Shown here piece by piece: positions 1 through 10,072 of a DNA stretch of 64,000 nucleotides. Within the stretch, counting starts at the first letter, position 1; each line of letters starts with the position of its first letter. The stretch comes from Polyporus tsugae. Taxonomy: Eukaryota > Basidiomycota > Agaricomycetes > Polyporales > Polyporaceae. The translations under genes and the position numbers were made by a program. The DNA lies in contig JAHRBS010000013.1 of the NCBI GenBank assembly GCA_024305745.1, positions 2,604,001-2,668,000 on the forward strand, in the 5' to 3' direction. The notes under the pieces are model-generated. The model was not told the DNA's origin, made no database searches, and worked only from the letters and a program-made list of their open reading frames with translations.

Positions 1-357
1 CATCCTAACCCATCATCATGTCCACGGGGAAGAACATCATCTCCCTGCCGCGACATGGCGCACATCTCAGTTGTAGAACAAACGAACCTCACTGCGATCT
101 TGACCGTCATGTAGGACAGGACGAGCGTCCAGCTTGAAGATGTGGGTCCTATTCTCAAGCTTCTCCGATCGCATGCACAAGAAGTCGTCAATACTGCCCT
201 CTTACCGTCGCTGGTGCCAGTGGCCCAGTGAGTTTCCCTATAACAGAAAGGTGAGAACATACGAAAGGTCAAGGGTACAATGACAGTGTTAACGTTCGGC
301 CAAAGTTCTCACTCTGTGAACGTGTCCAGATCCGCACATGTCACAGGCCTGTCCAAC
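1..357. other. Left edge, no complete gene
   Basis: No complete gene is visible. On the minus strand a short open stretch ending in TGA at 67-69 reads like protein and could be a further exon or 3' UTR of the interrupted gene whose candidate exon is at 358-504. A plus-strand reading of 136-231 that ends at a GT donor is also possible. Neither can be chosen without transcript data. Confidence 0.2.
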
Positions 358-504
358 CTAAGTCAGCGCGAGCATGAGCGCGTCCGCAGTCACCACCACC
401 ACGTCCACATTGAAAATTGAGATGCCAAATGTAGAGAGATACTTGCTCAGCCGTCCTGAAACGATCGCAGAATACACCAAGAGAACACGCACGTCTATGA
501 CATT
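358..504 (-). pseudogene. Candidate last exon of a host gene cut off by the retroelement array
   Basis: Read on the minus strand, a TAG acceptor lies at 505-507 and the following 48 codons stay open until TAG at 358-360. The peptide is hydrophobic (it contains VVVVTADALMLALT) and could be membrane-associated. On the far side of the array, at 15142, a good minus-strand donor (GTAAGTAAGC) ends an open frame in the same phase. Removing the array would leave an intron of about 73 nt, a normal size here. I infer that this is one gene split by the insertions. The family is not recognised. If splicing still works the array is a roughly 14.6-kb intron; otherwise the gene is dead. Confidence 0.35.
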
Positions 505-513
505 CTACCAGGT
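501..513. repeat. Array junction J1, target motif copy
   Basis: CATTCTACCAGGT lies directly before the poly(T) of element A. It is the most diverged of four copies of this 13-mer, with one difference from those at 13255 and 15066. Confidence 0.6.
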
Positions 514-2313
514 TTTTTTATTTTTTTTATTTTAATAATCTCAGGATGTCGGCAGTACTGTAGTACATGAGGAGCTTATGTAACTAAAAGCAGCGCGTCT
601 CCCGGTATCCTACATTCAGTTGACGCATGTGCTTGCGCACAGGTAGGACCACGGCCGGAGGCCAGGAGTGGTAGGGAGGGCCGGTCGGTAATTTGCCGTC
701 TTACCGCCGGCCCGGCGATCGTGTTCCAGGGGGTGGAGCCTCCACGTCAGATGCGGGAATTATAAGCTCGTCCACCTGGGCCATGCCTGTAGCGGGTGTC
801 CGCGGGTGAGGACAATTTTTCTTTGTTCTACCCACCGTGGGCCCACGCGTGTGAGGGTGAGCCTGCGGGGGGGGGGGCGCAGGTATCAGTCGATGTGGAC
901 GATCAGCGCGCTGCGCTCCATCAGTGGGAGCGTGCAGGGTGTTGTGTCCGTGTGATTTGTGGCGACAATTGACGCGCTGCGATCCAATGGAGGACGCATG
1001 CAGGGCGTGATGTCTGCGGATGGCGGATTGCATGCTGCGGCACAAGGCGGCGGCGTGCAGGGAAGGGCTCGAGGGAACAGCACCGATGGCGGCGGTTTGT
1101 CCGGATTGAGCGCGACCAGCCACTCAGGGAGCTGGCAGCCGATCGCGCGGTTGGGGGGTGGGCCTTCCGGGTGCACAACTGGGGCGCAACGCCGGTGGCG
1201 GTGTGTGCAGACTCGGCCTTTGCGCGTGCAAGGCGCGAGCATGTGATAGTACTGCCGAACCACGAAGTCGCCGTGGAACGGATCTGTGAAGGAGACGATT
1301 CTGTATGCATAGCGTCCAGAATCGAGGTCGCGCGGAACTGCAGCACGAAGCCGGTGTTCCGTGAGCCAGCGAGGCGGGCGGAGGTCGGCGCATGCGCTCG
1401 GCCACAGTCGCCAGCTGTTGGGGATGTTCCGGGGATCGTTGCCATTGTCGGCCGCTACCTCATCGAAGAGGTGTGTGTTCCGTTGGGCGATCAACAGGAT
1501 ACGTCTGTATGCGTGGCCGGTACAGAACCGCTCCCAAAAGGGGGTCCAGATGGCCCGGTTTGAATCAGCAGGGAGATAGACTTCATCTCACAGGTGTGTT
1601 TTGGACAGCGACCCAGCCGCGATCAGGCTAGTGCCGACCGCGATTACGTTGGGTATTTCGCACGGGTCGTGTGTGTGTCCGTTCTCCTCAAACTTGGAGA
1701 TGTATCGGAGATAAGCACGAGCGCCCTGGAAGTGCACCAGGACGTTCTCGCTCATTTCCGTGTGTGTATTATAAATTGCCATGAGGACGGGGACCTCGGC
1801 AAAGAGTGAAGGGGGGAGATGGAATGCGCTCTTCGCAGGAACGAACGTGCCCTCCTCATTTGTGATCACATCAATGAGAGTGATTAACGCTTGTGTGTCG
1901 TCGACCTCCTGGCACACACGTTCCCCAAGGGCAGGGATTTTGTGCCATTCGTCGACTGGGATGATGAGTGCGATTTTCGCGAACATCGTGATTTGTGCCC
2001 GAGAGCGGAGCCGATATGGCAGTCTGCCCTCTAAGGGGTAGTGGGTGAAGGTCGACATTGCCACATCGAGTGGCATGTCGGCCGGTATGTGTGTGGGGGG
2101 TAGGTACAAGGGGGGTGCGCTGCGCGTGTGGTGCACACTGCTTGACCCCCCGGTCCCCGCCCGGGTAGTACTTGGATGCATTGTTGGTCTCCCTGGGACC
2201 AGGAATTGGAAGGGGTGAAGGACCCCTGGTGTACTGTACTCTACGTAGGTGGGGGCAGCGTAAACGATGGAAGCGCCCACTGGATGGTGGTGGTACGAGG
2301 GAGAGAAGGGACG
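513..2313 (-). mobile_element. Element A: non-autonomous non-LTR retroelement carrying a non-RT ORF
   Basis: On the minus strand this 1.8-kb unit starts at the J2 motif, carries a long reading frame and ends in a tail followed by an impure poly(A) (poly(T) at 513-533). The last roughly 130 nt resemble the 3' ends of LINE-B and LINE-C, including the 23-nt stem-loop at 649-671 and the terminal word CATCCTGAGATTAT. No reverse transcriptase, endonuclease or LTR is present, so movement must have used another element's enzyme. A second nearly identical copy (A') lies at 13268-15065. An alternative view is a half-LINE retaining only an ORF1-like gene, though no zinc knuckle is visible. Both interpretations are inference. 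Confidence 0.65.
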
Positions 2314-2316
2314 CAT
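703..2316 (-). pseudogene. Reading frame of element A (unknown protein, broken)
   Basis: From ATG at 2316 the frame runs 242 codons to a TGA at 1588-1590, then continues in the same frame for about 234 more codons to a TGA at 886. A' has CGA at the second position and stays open about 180 nt further, so 886 is a private nonsense mutation in A. A poly(G) run near 867-876 then differs in length from A'. The first half has moderate hydrophobic and acidic content; the second is Pro/Arg-rich. No family is recognised and no catalytic or nucleic-acid-binding motif is visible. The start ATG lies in the junction motif rather than in the element body. Confidence 0.5.
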
Positions 2317-2326
2317 TTTACCGGGT
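2314..2326. repeat. Array junction J2, target motif copy
   Basis: CATTTTACCGGGT separates the 5' end of element A from the poly(T) of LINE-B. It differs by one base from the copies at 13255 and 15066. Confidence 0.65.
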
Positions 2327-2825
2327 CTTTTTTTTGTTCTTTTTTTTTTAATAATCTCAGGATGTTTGCAAGGCTGTGGTACAAGACGTGCTTAAGTAGC
2401 TAGCGGTTGCAGGTTTCCCAGTATCCTACGTTCGGTTGACACCTTGTGTTGGTGCACAGGTAGGACCACGGCCGAAGGCCAGGAGTGGTAAGGGCGGGGC
2501 CGTGTGGCTGACCACAGTTTAAGCCGCACGGCCCGTCGAGTGAGAGCCAGACGGATGCGTCTGGGAATGGCGGGCTGGGTCTGCTAGGACGTCATATCAT
2601 CCGAGTGACTCGAGTGCGCTGGTGTACTTGCATGCGTTTCCGGCAACCAGAGGTTGTAGGATCCGCAGGTTCAGTGCGTGTGTAGCCCAGGGCTTGTAAG
2701 CTGCAAGGTCGTCGTAGAAGGTCCTGATGAAGTCGCCGGCGGCAACATTATCGTGGTTGCGTGTGAGCGGGAAGCTGCCAGGCAGTCCTTGCAGGAAACT
2801 GGTCGGGTCCTCCTTGAAGAGGGAC

Positions 2826-3093
2826 TGTCATGAATGTTCCATTTGGTGCCTGCTACCAGTGCCTTAGTTTCCTTTTTTGGACGATCTACTTCTCACATTG
2901 TACTTATTGTTCTCCGTTGCATTGTATCTCGTCCTTTGTTCCTCAGCACAATAGCTCCTTATTGTCCATCGTCGCTATTGTTCCATTTCCATTGTTCACC
3001 CGTGTCCATAGTTACCTATTGTCCCCGGGTTCTCATTGTCCTCTATACGTATATAAGGACCTGTACTTTGCTGCCTGGAGACCTCAGTTTTGA
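2826..3093 (+). repeat. Gypsy-1 5' LTR, upstream two-thirds
   Basis: Near-identical to 9629-9896. It holds a TATA box (TATATAAG, 3050-3057) consistent with a U3 promoter. Homology stops abruptly at 3093; the remaining LTR sequence reappears in reverse orientation at about 4137-4303. Confidence 0.9.
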
Positions 3094-4303
3094 GAAGCCC
3101 TTCCTGCGCGAGTTTTCCATCGTACTCGCGAGGGGCAATTTGAGAGAGGAGTTTGGAAACATCGAAGGGGGCGGGCGTGGCCATGATGGAAGTGGGTGAT
3201 GAGGGTGGAGAGGGACTTGGCGCGGGTGAGGGACCTGGCACAGGTGAGGGGCTACTCGGGGTGTTAACAACAACGGTTTGTTGTGGAGGGGTCCCTGCTG
3301 GAGAGGGTGTGGGTGGGGGGTTGGATGTCCGTCGTGCAATACGGTCACTGGCTAACGTAAGTGCTTGGCCAAGTGGAATGGATCCCAACGAGGGTGATCC
3401 GCTGGGAGTGGGGATACGACTAGGAGCACGGCTAGGGGGACGTGTGCCTGGTCGGCTGATTGCAGCGGCAGAGGCTGCTCGTGGGAGGCGGTTGGTGGGG
3501 ACTCTGGGTCGTGACTGGGTGATGAGATCGTTCTGCTCTGGGGCGGTTGCGACAAAACTGGGATACTGAGACCAGCTTTCCTCATCCCAGTCAAAGGTGT
3601 TCGACCGGTTGGGGCAGGGTTGTTGTTCGCAGATGTACCACCGTGAGTCGAACTCATGCCAATGCTGGTCTTTGACCGCGACGATGTGGAAGACGTGCCC
3701 GTATGTACTGCAGCTCGCCAGGTTGTTGGAACTCGCTTCCTATCCAAGGAACAGAGATGGCGGGTGCACAATCCAACACTGTCTGCTCAGCCTCCTCGGC
3801 CTATTGCTGTGTCTTAACCACGAGGGACACGAGCCCAGGGGTGTCCTGCCTTGGCTTTGTTTCGCCGCCTTTCTCTAGCCTCCCACGCCATGAGGCGGAC
3901 CACTTCTGTCGGTGCCGGGGTCTCGGGTTAGGAGCTTTCCGCGCACTGTACCACTAAAAGTGGCAAGCCTCGAGTTGAATCAAGACCACGTCCGATGGTG
4001 TGACTAGAGTGCGCACTATGCTAGGCCAACACAGAGGATCTGAGTGCGTACCGTACGAGGGGAAAGGGGAATGATAAATGTGTGTAAACTCCTGGGGGAA
4101 AGGTGCGCTGGTGCTCGTGGAGAAGTTTCGACCTAATGTTACGACTGGACGTCGAGTAAGGATCAGGGATACATACGAGATGAGCAGGAGCACCGACAAG
4201 CACTTGTGCAGCGAGAGCGGAGCAAGGCTCGACGGTCAGGGCTGGAGACAAGATGTATTGAGTGAGGTAACTAACGAGGGAAATACAGCGAGGCTTACCT
4301 GGA
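3094..4303 (-). other. Inverted segment of gypsy-1 (LTR end, leader, gag N-terminus)
   Basis: At 4137-4303 the sequence is the reverse complement of the last part of the 3' LTR (about 9900-10072). At 3094 to about 3570 the minus strand encodes a Pro/Ser-rich stretch and then MATPAPFDVSKLL, which reads as the N-terminal Gag region leading up to the plus-strand gag at 4304. The simplest explanation is one inversion with breakpoints near 3093 and 4304 after insertion. It separates promoter from leader and splits gag, so normal expression is abolished. The original primer-binding site should lie just left of 4137. Confidence 0.8.
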
Positions 4304-5055
4304 GACTAAGCTTTGTAGCTAATGCCCGCATCTACTACGATCTCCTCGAGGCGCAAGGAGTCACGCACGAGATCCACTGGATCACGATCCTCAACAAGTT
4401 GACCAGTGGCGCTGCTGAGTGGGCCGGTCCATACATCGTCACGGTGGCCAGCGGCAATGTTGCGTGGTCGGACTTTGCGGCCTTTGAAGGGTCATTCAAG
4501 GCGCACTTCTGCGCTGCGAACGACGAGGAAGCGGCTGTCGCAGAACTCACCAAACTCTGCAAGGCTTCGCATTGGCTTGGCACCGTCAAGGACTATACTA
4601 GTCAGTTCAATGCCATCACTGCTCGCACCAGGTTTGGTGACACAGACAAGCGCGAACGGTACCACATGGCACTCCCTTACAAGATCAAGGACGCCTTTGC
4701 AACCACAGCGCACGACATCTCGGACCTCACCAAGATCCAGAAAGTCGCGCTGCAGATGGACCAGCAACTTGCCGCGCATGAGGAGGAACGGCTGAAGCAA
4801 TTTGGATGGAAGAAGAAGGGCAAAAAGGCAGCCGCCTCCGGTTCGGGCAAGAAGAAGTTCAACGGAGAGTGCTGGAACTGCGGTGAGAAAGGACATCCCG
4901 CGTTCCACTGCCCAAAGCCCAAGGTCGAGGGCCAACGGGCTGCCTCTTCTTCCTCATCCAGTACTGACGAGCTCACGACACTCAAGGCCCAGCTCAAGGC
5001 AATGGAGGAGAAGATCGCCACCCTTACGGTGGTCAATAAGAAAGAGGGTTTTTGA
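4304..5055 (+). pseudogene. Gypsy-1 gag (C-terminal two-thirds)
   Basis: The frame is open from 4078, but residues before about 4304 translate inverted LTR and are not Gag. The remainder is a typical gypsy Gag capsid region (acidic and aromatic, roughly 180 residues), then a Lys-rich linker, then the CCHC zinc knuckle CWNCGEKGHPAFHC, and a short coiled tail before TGA at 5053-5055. The knuckle should bind element RNA during particle assembly. The N-terminus is in the inverted segment, so no full Gag can be made. Confidence 0.85.
5046..5052 (+). other. Candidate -1 ribosomal frameshift heptamer GGGTTTT
   Basis: In the gag frame the bases read G GGT TTT, followed directly by the TGA stop. This fits the X XXY YYZ slippery pattern. 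A shift of -1 leads straight into the protease frame, open from 5052. Frameshifting between gag and pol is common in Ty3/gypsy elements; its use here is inferred. Confidence 0.55.
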
Positions 5056-5573
5056 TTAGAACCGCATTGGACGCTGCACGTGCTGGTTCTTGTAGTAATA
5101 GTCAATTTTCTGTACTGGGTTCGTCGTTTGTATATGAAGTAAATCACGATGGTCAACACTTTCATATACCGGTACAGTTAATCGGCAAGCAGCGACATAG
5201 GGACATTGTAGCTATGGTAGATAGCAGTGCTACTACTAAGTTCCTACATAGACGATTCGTAGAACAGAATAGGGTTACGACGAGGAAGTTGGCAAGGCCA
5301 ATTCCTTTGTACAACATCGACGGTTCGGAAAACCGTGATGGTACAATCACAGAGGTTGCCATATTGGATATGGCAATCGGAGACCACAGGGAGAAGGTGG
5401 TCTTTGTAGTGATGGATATAGGAGAAGAGGATGTCATCATCGGCCTGGACTGGCTACGCGAGCACAACCCTGAAGTAGACTGGGAACGTGGCTTGCTGCG
5501 CCTGTTGAGATGTCCAGAGACATGTCCGGCTAACCAGAGAACCTCCGAACCTGTCGAGACCAAAGTGCGTTGA
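5052..5573 (+). pseudogene. Gypsy-1 retropepsin-like protease region
   Basis: About 170 codons in the -1 frame relative to gag, with no ATG near the start, as expected of a frameshift product. The active-site region reads VDSSATTKF; the family normally has D-S/T-G, so the glycine is replaced by serine. Downstream DVIIGLDWLREHNPEVDW matches the flap and C-terminal part of gypsy proteases. TGA at 5571-5573 ends the frame before RT, whereas related elements read through, so the polyprotein is broken here. Confidence 0.8.
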
Positions 5574-6428
5574 TGGGCCTTCAGCCCATCTGTGTGGGGA
5601 TCTCGACGCTCACCCACTCTCTTCGCGCGCCGCACGCGCGTCGGCTCGGCTCGGCTTCCTGGTCTTTGGTACTCCCGCGCAGTCCTCCTTACCTCTATTC
5701 GTGCAGGACGAATCGACCGTCAATCGAACGCTAGCAACAGGTACGACGTGACAATTCCAGGCATTTCGCACGCGGACGCGCGGCTTTCCAGCATATGCCG
5801 GACCAGCGCTCTGCTCGCACCGTCCTCGCACTACGTCATCCGCCCGCCTTAACGCGCGCGCGTCCCCTTCCGCAGTCTTAGCTATTTCCGTCGGGAGAGG
5901 GCGCATTTCGGCGCGACATTCGTCGACAGCCTGAGCTCCACTCCTGCGTCTAGTTGGTTACTTATTTTAGGGTTCGGTGTATGTTACATAGGTAGAAGTC
6001 GAGGTCCAGCAGAAATCAGACTCGTCTCCCCGCTCTCTCTCTCTCTCTCTGCGAGCACCGCGCTCGTACCGTCCGTCCGTCCGGCCGTTCGTCGATTCGC
6101 ATCGGGCCCGAGAGCCCTCGTCAGCTTGCCGTGAGCTTCCCGCACCGTGCGGGTATGTCAGTCACTTGGTTTTCTTTTTGGTACGCCCACACTTCGGACT
6201 AGGTCTGCGTTCGTTCCCCTCCCCCTCTCTGTGTGTGAGTTCATTGTCCGACCTTTGCGGCCCCGAGCACCCGACGACTCCCTCCTTCTACCGCGGTCAG
6301 TAGATCTGCGGTTCTCTGCAGGTTTCCCGTACCGTATACATCAGTGTGATACGGAGGTACGGCTTACAGCGCGCCGCGGTCCTCGACGGGCAAAGAAGGT
6401 TAGGAAGGTTGGAAGGGTGTGTGCGGCC
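5574..6428 (+). other. Gypsy-1 protease-RT spacer with degraded frame
   Basis: Multiple stops occur until about 6147. There is a (CT)n run at 6032-6050. In the frame later used by RT the first clearly gypsy-like residues appear around 6430-6600. It may be decayed linker coding sequence or a small internal insertion. Confidence 0.4.
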
Positions 6429-9400
6429 GTGATGACTGAGGAGAAGGAGGAGGATAGGCCCTGGCCGCCAGGATTCCTGCCGCGGTGGGATGGAACTGAG
6501 ACGTCTCTTCTCGATGCATGGGAGGATGGACAACGCCTTTATGGTGCTCCGCAACTGTTTGCTTCAGCGACATACACATATTCGCAACAACTCGCTGAGC
6601 AAGAGTACCAGAAGAAGGTAGTCCGCCCCGTCGAAGAAATCGTACCCGAGCACTATCACGAATACTTGCATGTGTTCTCGAAAGAGGCGTCCGAACATTT
6701 GCCAGAACACAGACCCTATGACCATGCAATAGAGCTCGTGCCCGATGCAAAGATGTTCCATTCCCATGTGTACCCCCTGTCGCCCAGCAAACAAGGAGAG
6801 CTTGACAAGTTTCTCGCTGAGAACTTGGCCAAAGGCTATATTCAAGAGTCGAAGCCACCGATGTCGTTGCCGTTCTTCTTTGTCAAAAAGAAGGATGGTA
6901 GCCTACGTCCAGTCCAGGACTATCGGCGACTCAACGAGATCACCATTAAGAACCGTTACCCACTACCGTTGGTATCGGATCTGATGGATCGACTCAAGAA
7001 GGCCAAGTACTTCACAAAGCTCGATATTTGCTGGGGGTACAACAATGTGCGGGTTAAGGCCGGCGATGAATGGAAGGCTGCCTTCATGACCAATCAAGGG
7101 CTGTTCGAGCCGAACGTTATGTTCTTTGGGCTAGCCAATTTGCCCAGCACATTCTCTGCGCTCATGAATGACATCTTCAAGGACCTCATCATACTCGGCA
7201 AAGTCACTATCTACCTCGACGGCATCCTCATATTCACCGACAGTCTCGAGGAACACCGCACATTGGTGCGCGAGGTCCTGAAATGTCTTAAGGAGAACGA
7301 CCTGTTCTGCAAGCCAGAGAAGTGCGAGTTCGAACAGCCTAAGGTGGAATACCTCGGTGTACTCGTCTCGGAGAACTGCGTAGAGATGGATCCGGTGAAG
7401 GTGAAGGGTATCGCGGATTGGCCTGTCCCTCAGAACGCCACAGATGTACGGAAGTTCCGCGGTTTCGCAAACTTCTATCGGCGGTTCATAAAGGACTTTA
7501 GTGCCATCTGCAAACCCTTGGATCGCCTCACGGGCAATGCGCCATGGCAATGGGGAGACGAAGAGCAGTCTGCCTTTGACGAGCTCAAGCGTTGCTTCAC
7601 CAAAAGCCCTGTCCTGACAATCTATGATCCAGACCGCAACACCCGCATCGAAGTCGATGCATCTGGCTTCGCTACGGGCGTGGTTCTGTCTCAGGAGGGG
7701 GAAGATGGCAAATGGCACCCCATTGCTTTTCACTCCGAGTCGATGAACGACGCTGAACACAACTACGAGATCTACGACAAGGAGATGCTCGCCATCATTC
7801 GTGCCCTGCAGGCCTGGGGTCACTATCTCAAGGGTCTCCCCAGTGTGTTCGAGATCCAGTCGGACCACAAGAACCTCGAGTATTGGCGCACAGCACAGAA
7901 CCTCACACGCAGGCAGGCACAATGGGCTCTCTATCTGTCACAATTCAACTTTGTCATCTCGCACAAGCCTGGGACGTCTAATGGTAGGGCCGATGCACTG
8001 TCGAGACAGCCCAACCACCGGCACGAGGATGCAGATGACAATCTCAGTCGAGTCTTGTTGCAGCCAGAACGTTTCCAGGTACTGGCAGCCAAGAGAGGGC
8101 ATCTATCGGTGGTTCCAGAGAAGGCACTGCTTCAATGCATCCGCGAGTGTGGAGAGCAAGAGCAGGAGGTCGTGGAGGCACTCAGTAAACTGGACAAACT
8201 TGGACCAGCGCATCTTCAGAATGACTTGGTGGACTGGAACAGTGAGCAAGGCCTGCTACTGTACCGAGGCAAAGTCTATGTCCCCAAGGACGACGCGCTG
8301 TGCGCTGAGATTGTACACATCCACCACGACCTCCCGCCCGCTGGACACCCTGGGCAGTCGAAGACGTTGGAGTTGGTCACGCGAAACTACTGGTGGCCGG
8401 GCATGGCAAAGTTCATTAAGGATTACGTTGAGACCTGCGACACCTGTCGCCGCGGCAAGGGTTCGCATGCCAAACCGCATGGTCCTCTTCAACCAAACAA
8501 AATCCCTGATGGCCCGGGCCAGATTGTGACGTGCAACTTCATCACTGGACTCCCAGAGGTGGACGGATACAACGCGCTTCAGCTCATCGCTGATTGGCAT
8601 GGAAAGATGATACATCTTATTCCTTGCACCGAGGAGATCAACGCAGAAGGAGCTGCTGACAACTTCATCCGAGAACATTTTCGTCTTCACGGGCTGCCAC
8701 GGAAGATCATCTCTGATCGTGGGCCCCAGTTCTCAAGCAAGCTCTTCCGCGCCATACTCAAGGGACTCGGCATAGAAAGCACAATGTCCACAGCCTACCA
8801 TCCGCAGACAGATGGGCAATCAGAATGATGGAACCAGGAGATAGAGGCGTACCTTCGTATGTTCTGCTCACGGCGCCGCAATGACTGGGTCAAGTGGCTG
8901 CCGATTGCAGAGTTCGCCTTTAACTCGCACCAGCACTCGTCAATGGGTTATTCGCTGTTCTACCTCATGTATGGCTATGAACCCCAGTTCCACATTCCAA
9001 TGTTGCCTATGGTGGTGCCTGCAGCTGATGAACGCCGGGAGGAGTTGCGACAGGCGCGAGAGGATGCAACCGCGGCCTTGACTCTAGCAGCTGAGCGGAT
9101 GAAGGAGTACTATGATCGGTATGTCCGTGACGCTCCAGAGTTCAAGGAAGGCCAGAAGGTGTGGCTTGACACGAGGAACTTCCGCGTTCCTGGAGTCTCT
9201 CGGAAACTGGTGGATCGATACGCTGGCCCATATCCGGTTGTACGCAAGGTGGGCAATCTGGCTTACGAGCTCAGACTCCCCAAGGACCTTGTAATCCACC
9301 CCGTATTCCACGTTTCTCTCCTGCTTCCGCACAAGGAGAGTCGACTCCCCGGTCGTCACCCGGCAGAGCCAGCGGCAATTGAGGTGGAGGGGGAGGAAGT

Positions 9401-9596
9401 ATACAAAGTGGAGGAAGTGTTGGACTCGCGGCAGTATGGGCGGTGGAAGAAACTGCAGTACCTTGTACACTGGAAGGGTTGGGGCCCTGAACACGACAGC
9501 TGGGAGGATGCAGTGGACCTTACAAACGCGCCGCAACTCGTGCAGAAATTCCATTCAATGCATGCAGAGGCGCCTGGTCCTCTCAAGAAGACTTAG
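6429..9596 (+). pseudogene. Gypsy-1 pol: RT, RNase H, integrase, chromodomain
   Basis: The frame is open from 6147 to a TGA at 8826-8828 and continues in the same frame to TAG at 9594-9596. RT: VKKKDGSLRPVQDYRRLN is intact, but the catalytic box at 7212-7223 reads YLDG instead of YLDD. RNase H and an H2C2 integrase zinc finger (CDTCRRGK) follow. In the integrase core the first Asp is replaced by Asn (codon 8535-8537, CNFITGLP), while ISDRGPQF keeps the second. The internal TGA falls where relatives have Arg. The C-terminus holds a chromodomain (YLVHWKGWGPEHDSWE). It is at least triply inactive. Confidence 0.92.
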
Positions 9597-9628
9597 TCGT
9601 GAAGGCACGACCCTTAGGAGGGGGGTAT

Positions 9629-10072
9629 TGTCATGAATGTTCCATTTGGTGCCTGCTACCAGTGCCTTAGTTTCCTTTTTTGGACGATCTACTTCTCACA
9701 TTGTACTTATTGTTCTCCGTTGCATTGTATCTCGTCCTTTGTTCCTCAGCACAATAGCTCCTTATTGTCCATCGTCGCTATTGTTCCATTTCCATTGTTC
9801 ACCCGTGTCCATAGTTACCTATTGTCCCCGGGTTCTCATTGTCCTCTATACGTATATAAGGACCTGTACTTTGCTGCCTGGAGACCTCAGTTTTGACCTC
9901 TTGTCTCCAGGTAAGCCTCGCTGTATTTCCCTCGTTAGTTACCTCACTCAATACATCTTGTCTCCAGCCCTGACCGTCGAGCCTTGCTCCGCTCTCGCTG
10001 CACAAGTGCTTGTCGGTGCTCCTGCTCATCTCGTACGTATCCCTGATCCTTACTCGACGTCCAGTTGTAACA
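9629..10072 (+). repeat. Gypsy-1 3' LTR (444 bp)
   Basis: Starts TGTCATG directly after the polypurine tract and ends TGTAACA before the duplicated GGGAC. It is the only uninterrupted LTR copy and serves as reference for the rearranged 5' LTR. Confidence 0.92.

Larger units (their letters stand above)
2826..10072 (+). mobile_element. Gypsy-1: complete but rearranged Ty3/gypsy chromovirus
   Basis: The element is bounded by TGTCATGAATG at 2826 and GTTGTAACA at 10072, with the 5-bp target duplication GGGAC at 2821-2825 and 10073-10077. It lies inside the LINE-B coding frame. Order: 5' LTR part, inverted segment, gag with a zinc knuckle, protease, RT-RNase H, integrase, chromodomain, polypurine tract AGGAGGGGGG (9616-9625), 3' LTR. 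A C-terminal chromodomain places it in the chromovirus branch of Ty3/gypsy. The inversion and catalytic substitutions make it non-autonomous now. Confidence 0.93.

Noticed and set aside
7131..7922. 263-codon minus-strand frame over gypsy-1 RT
   Set aside because: Antisense shadow of a clearly recognisable RT-RNase H region; no own motif.
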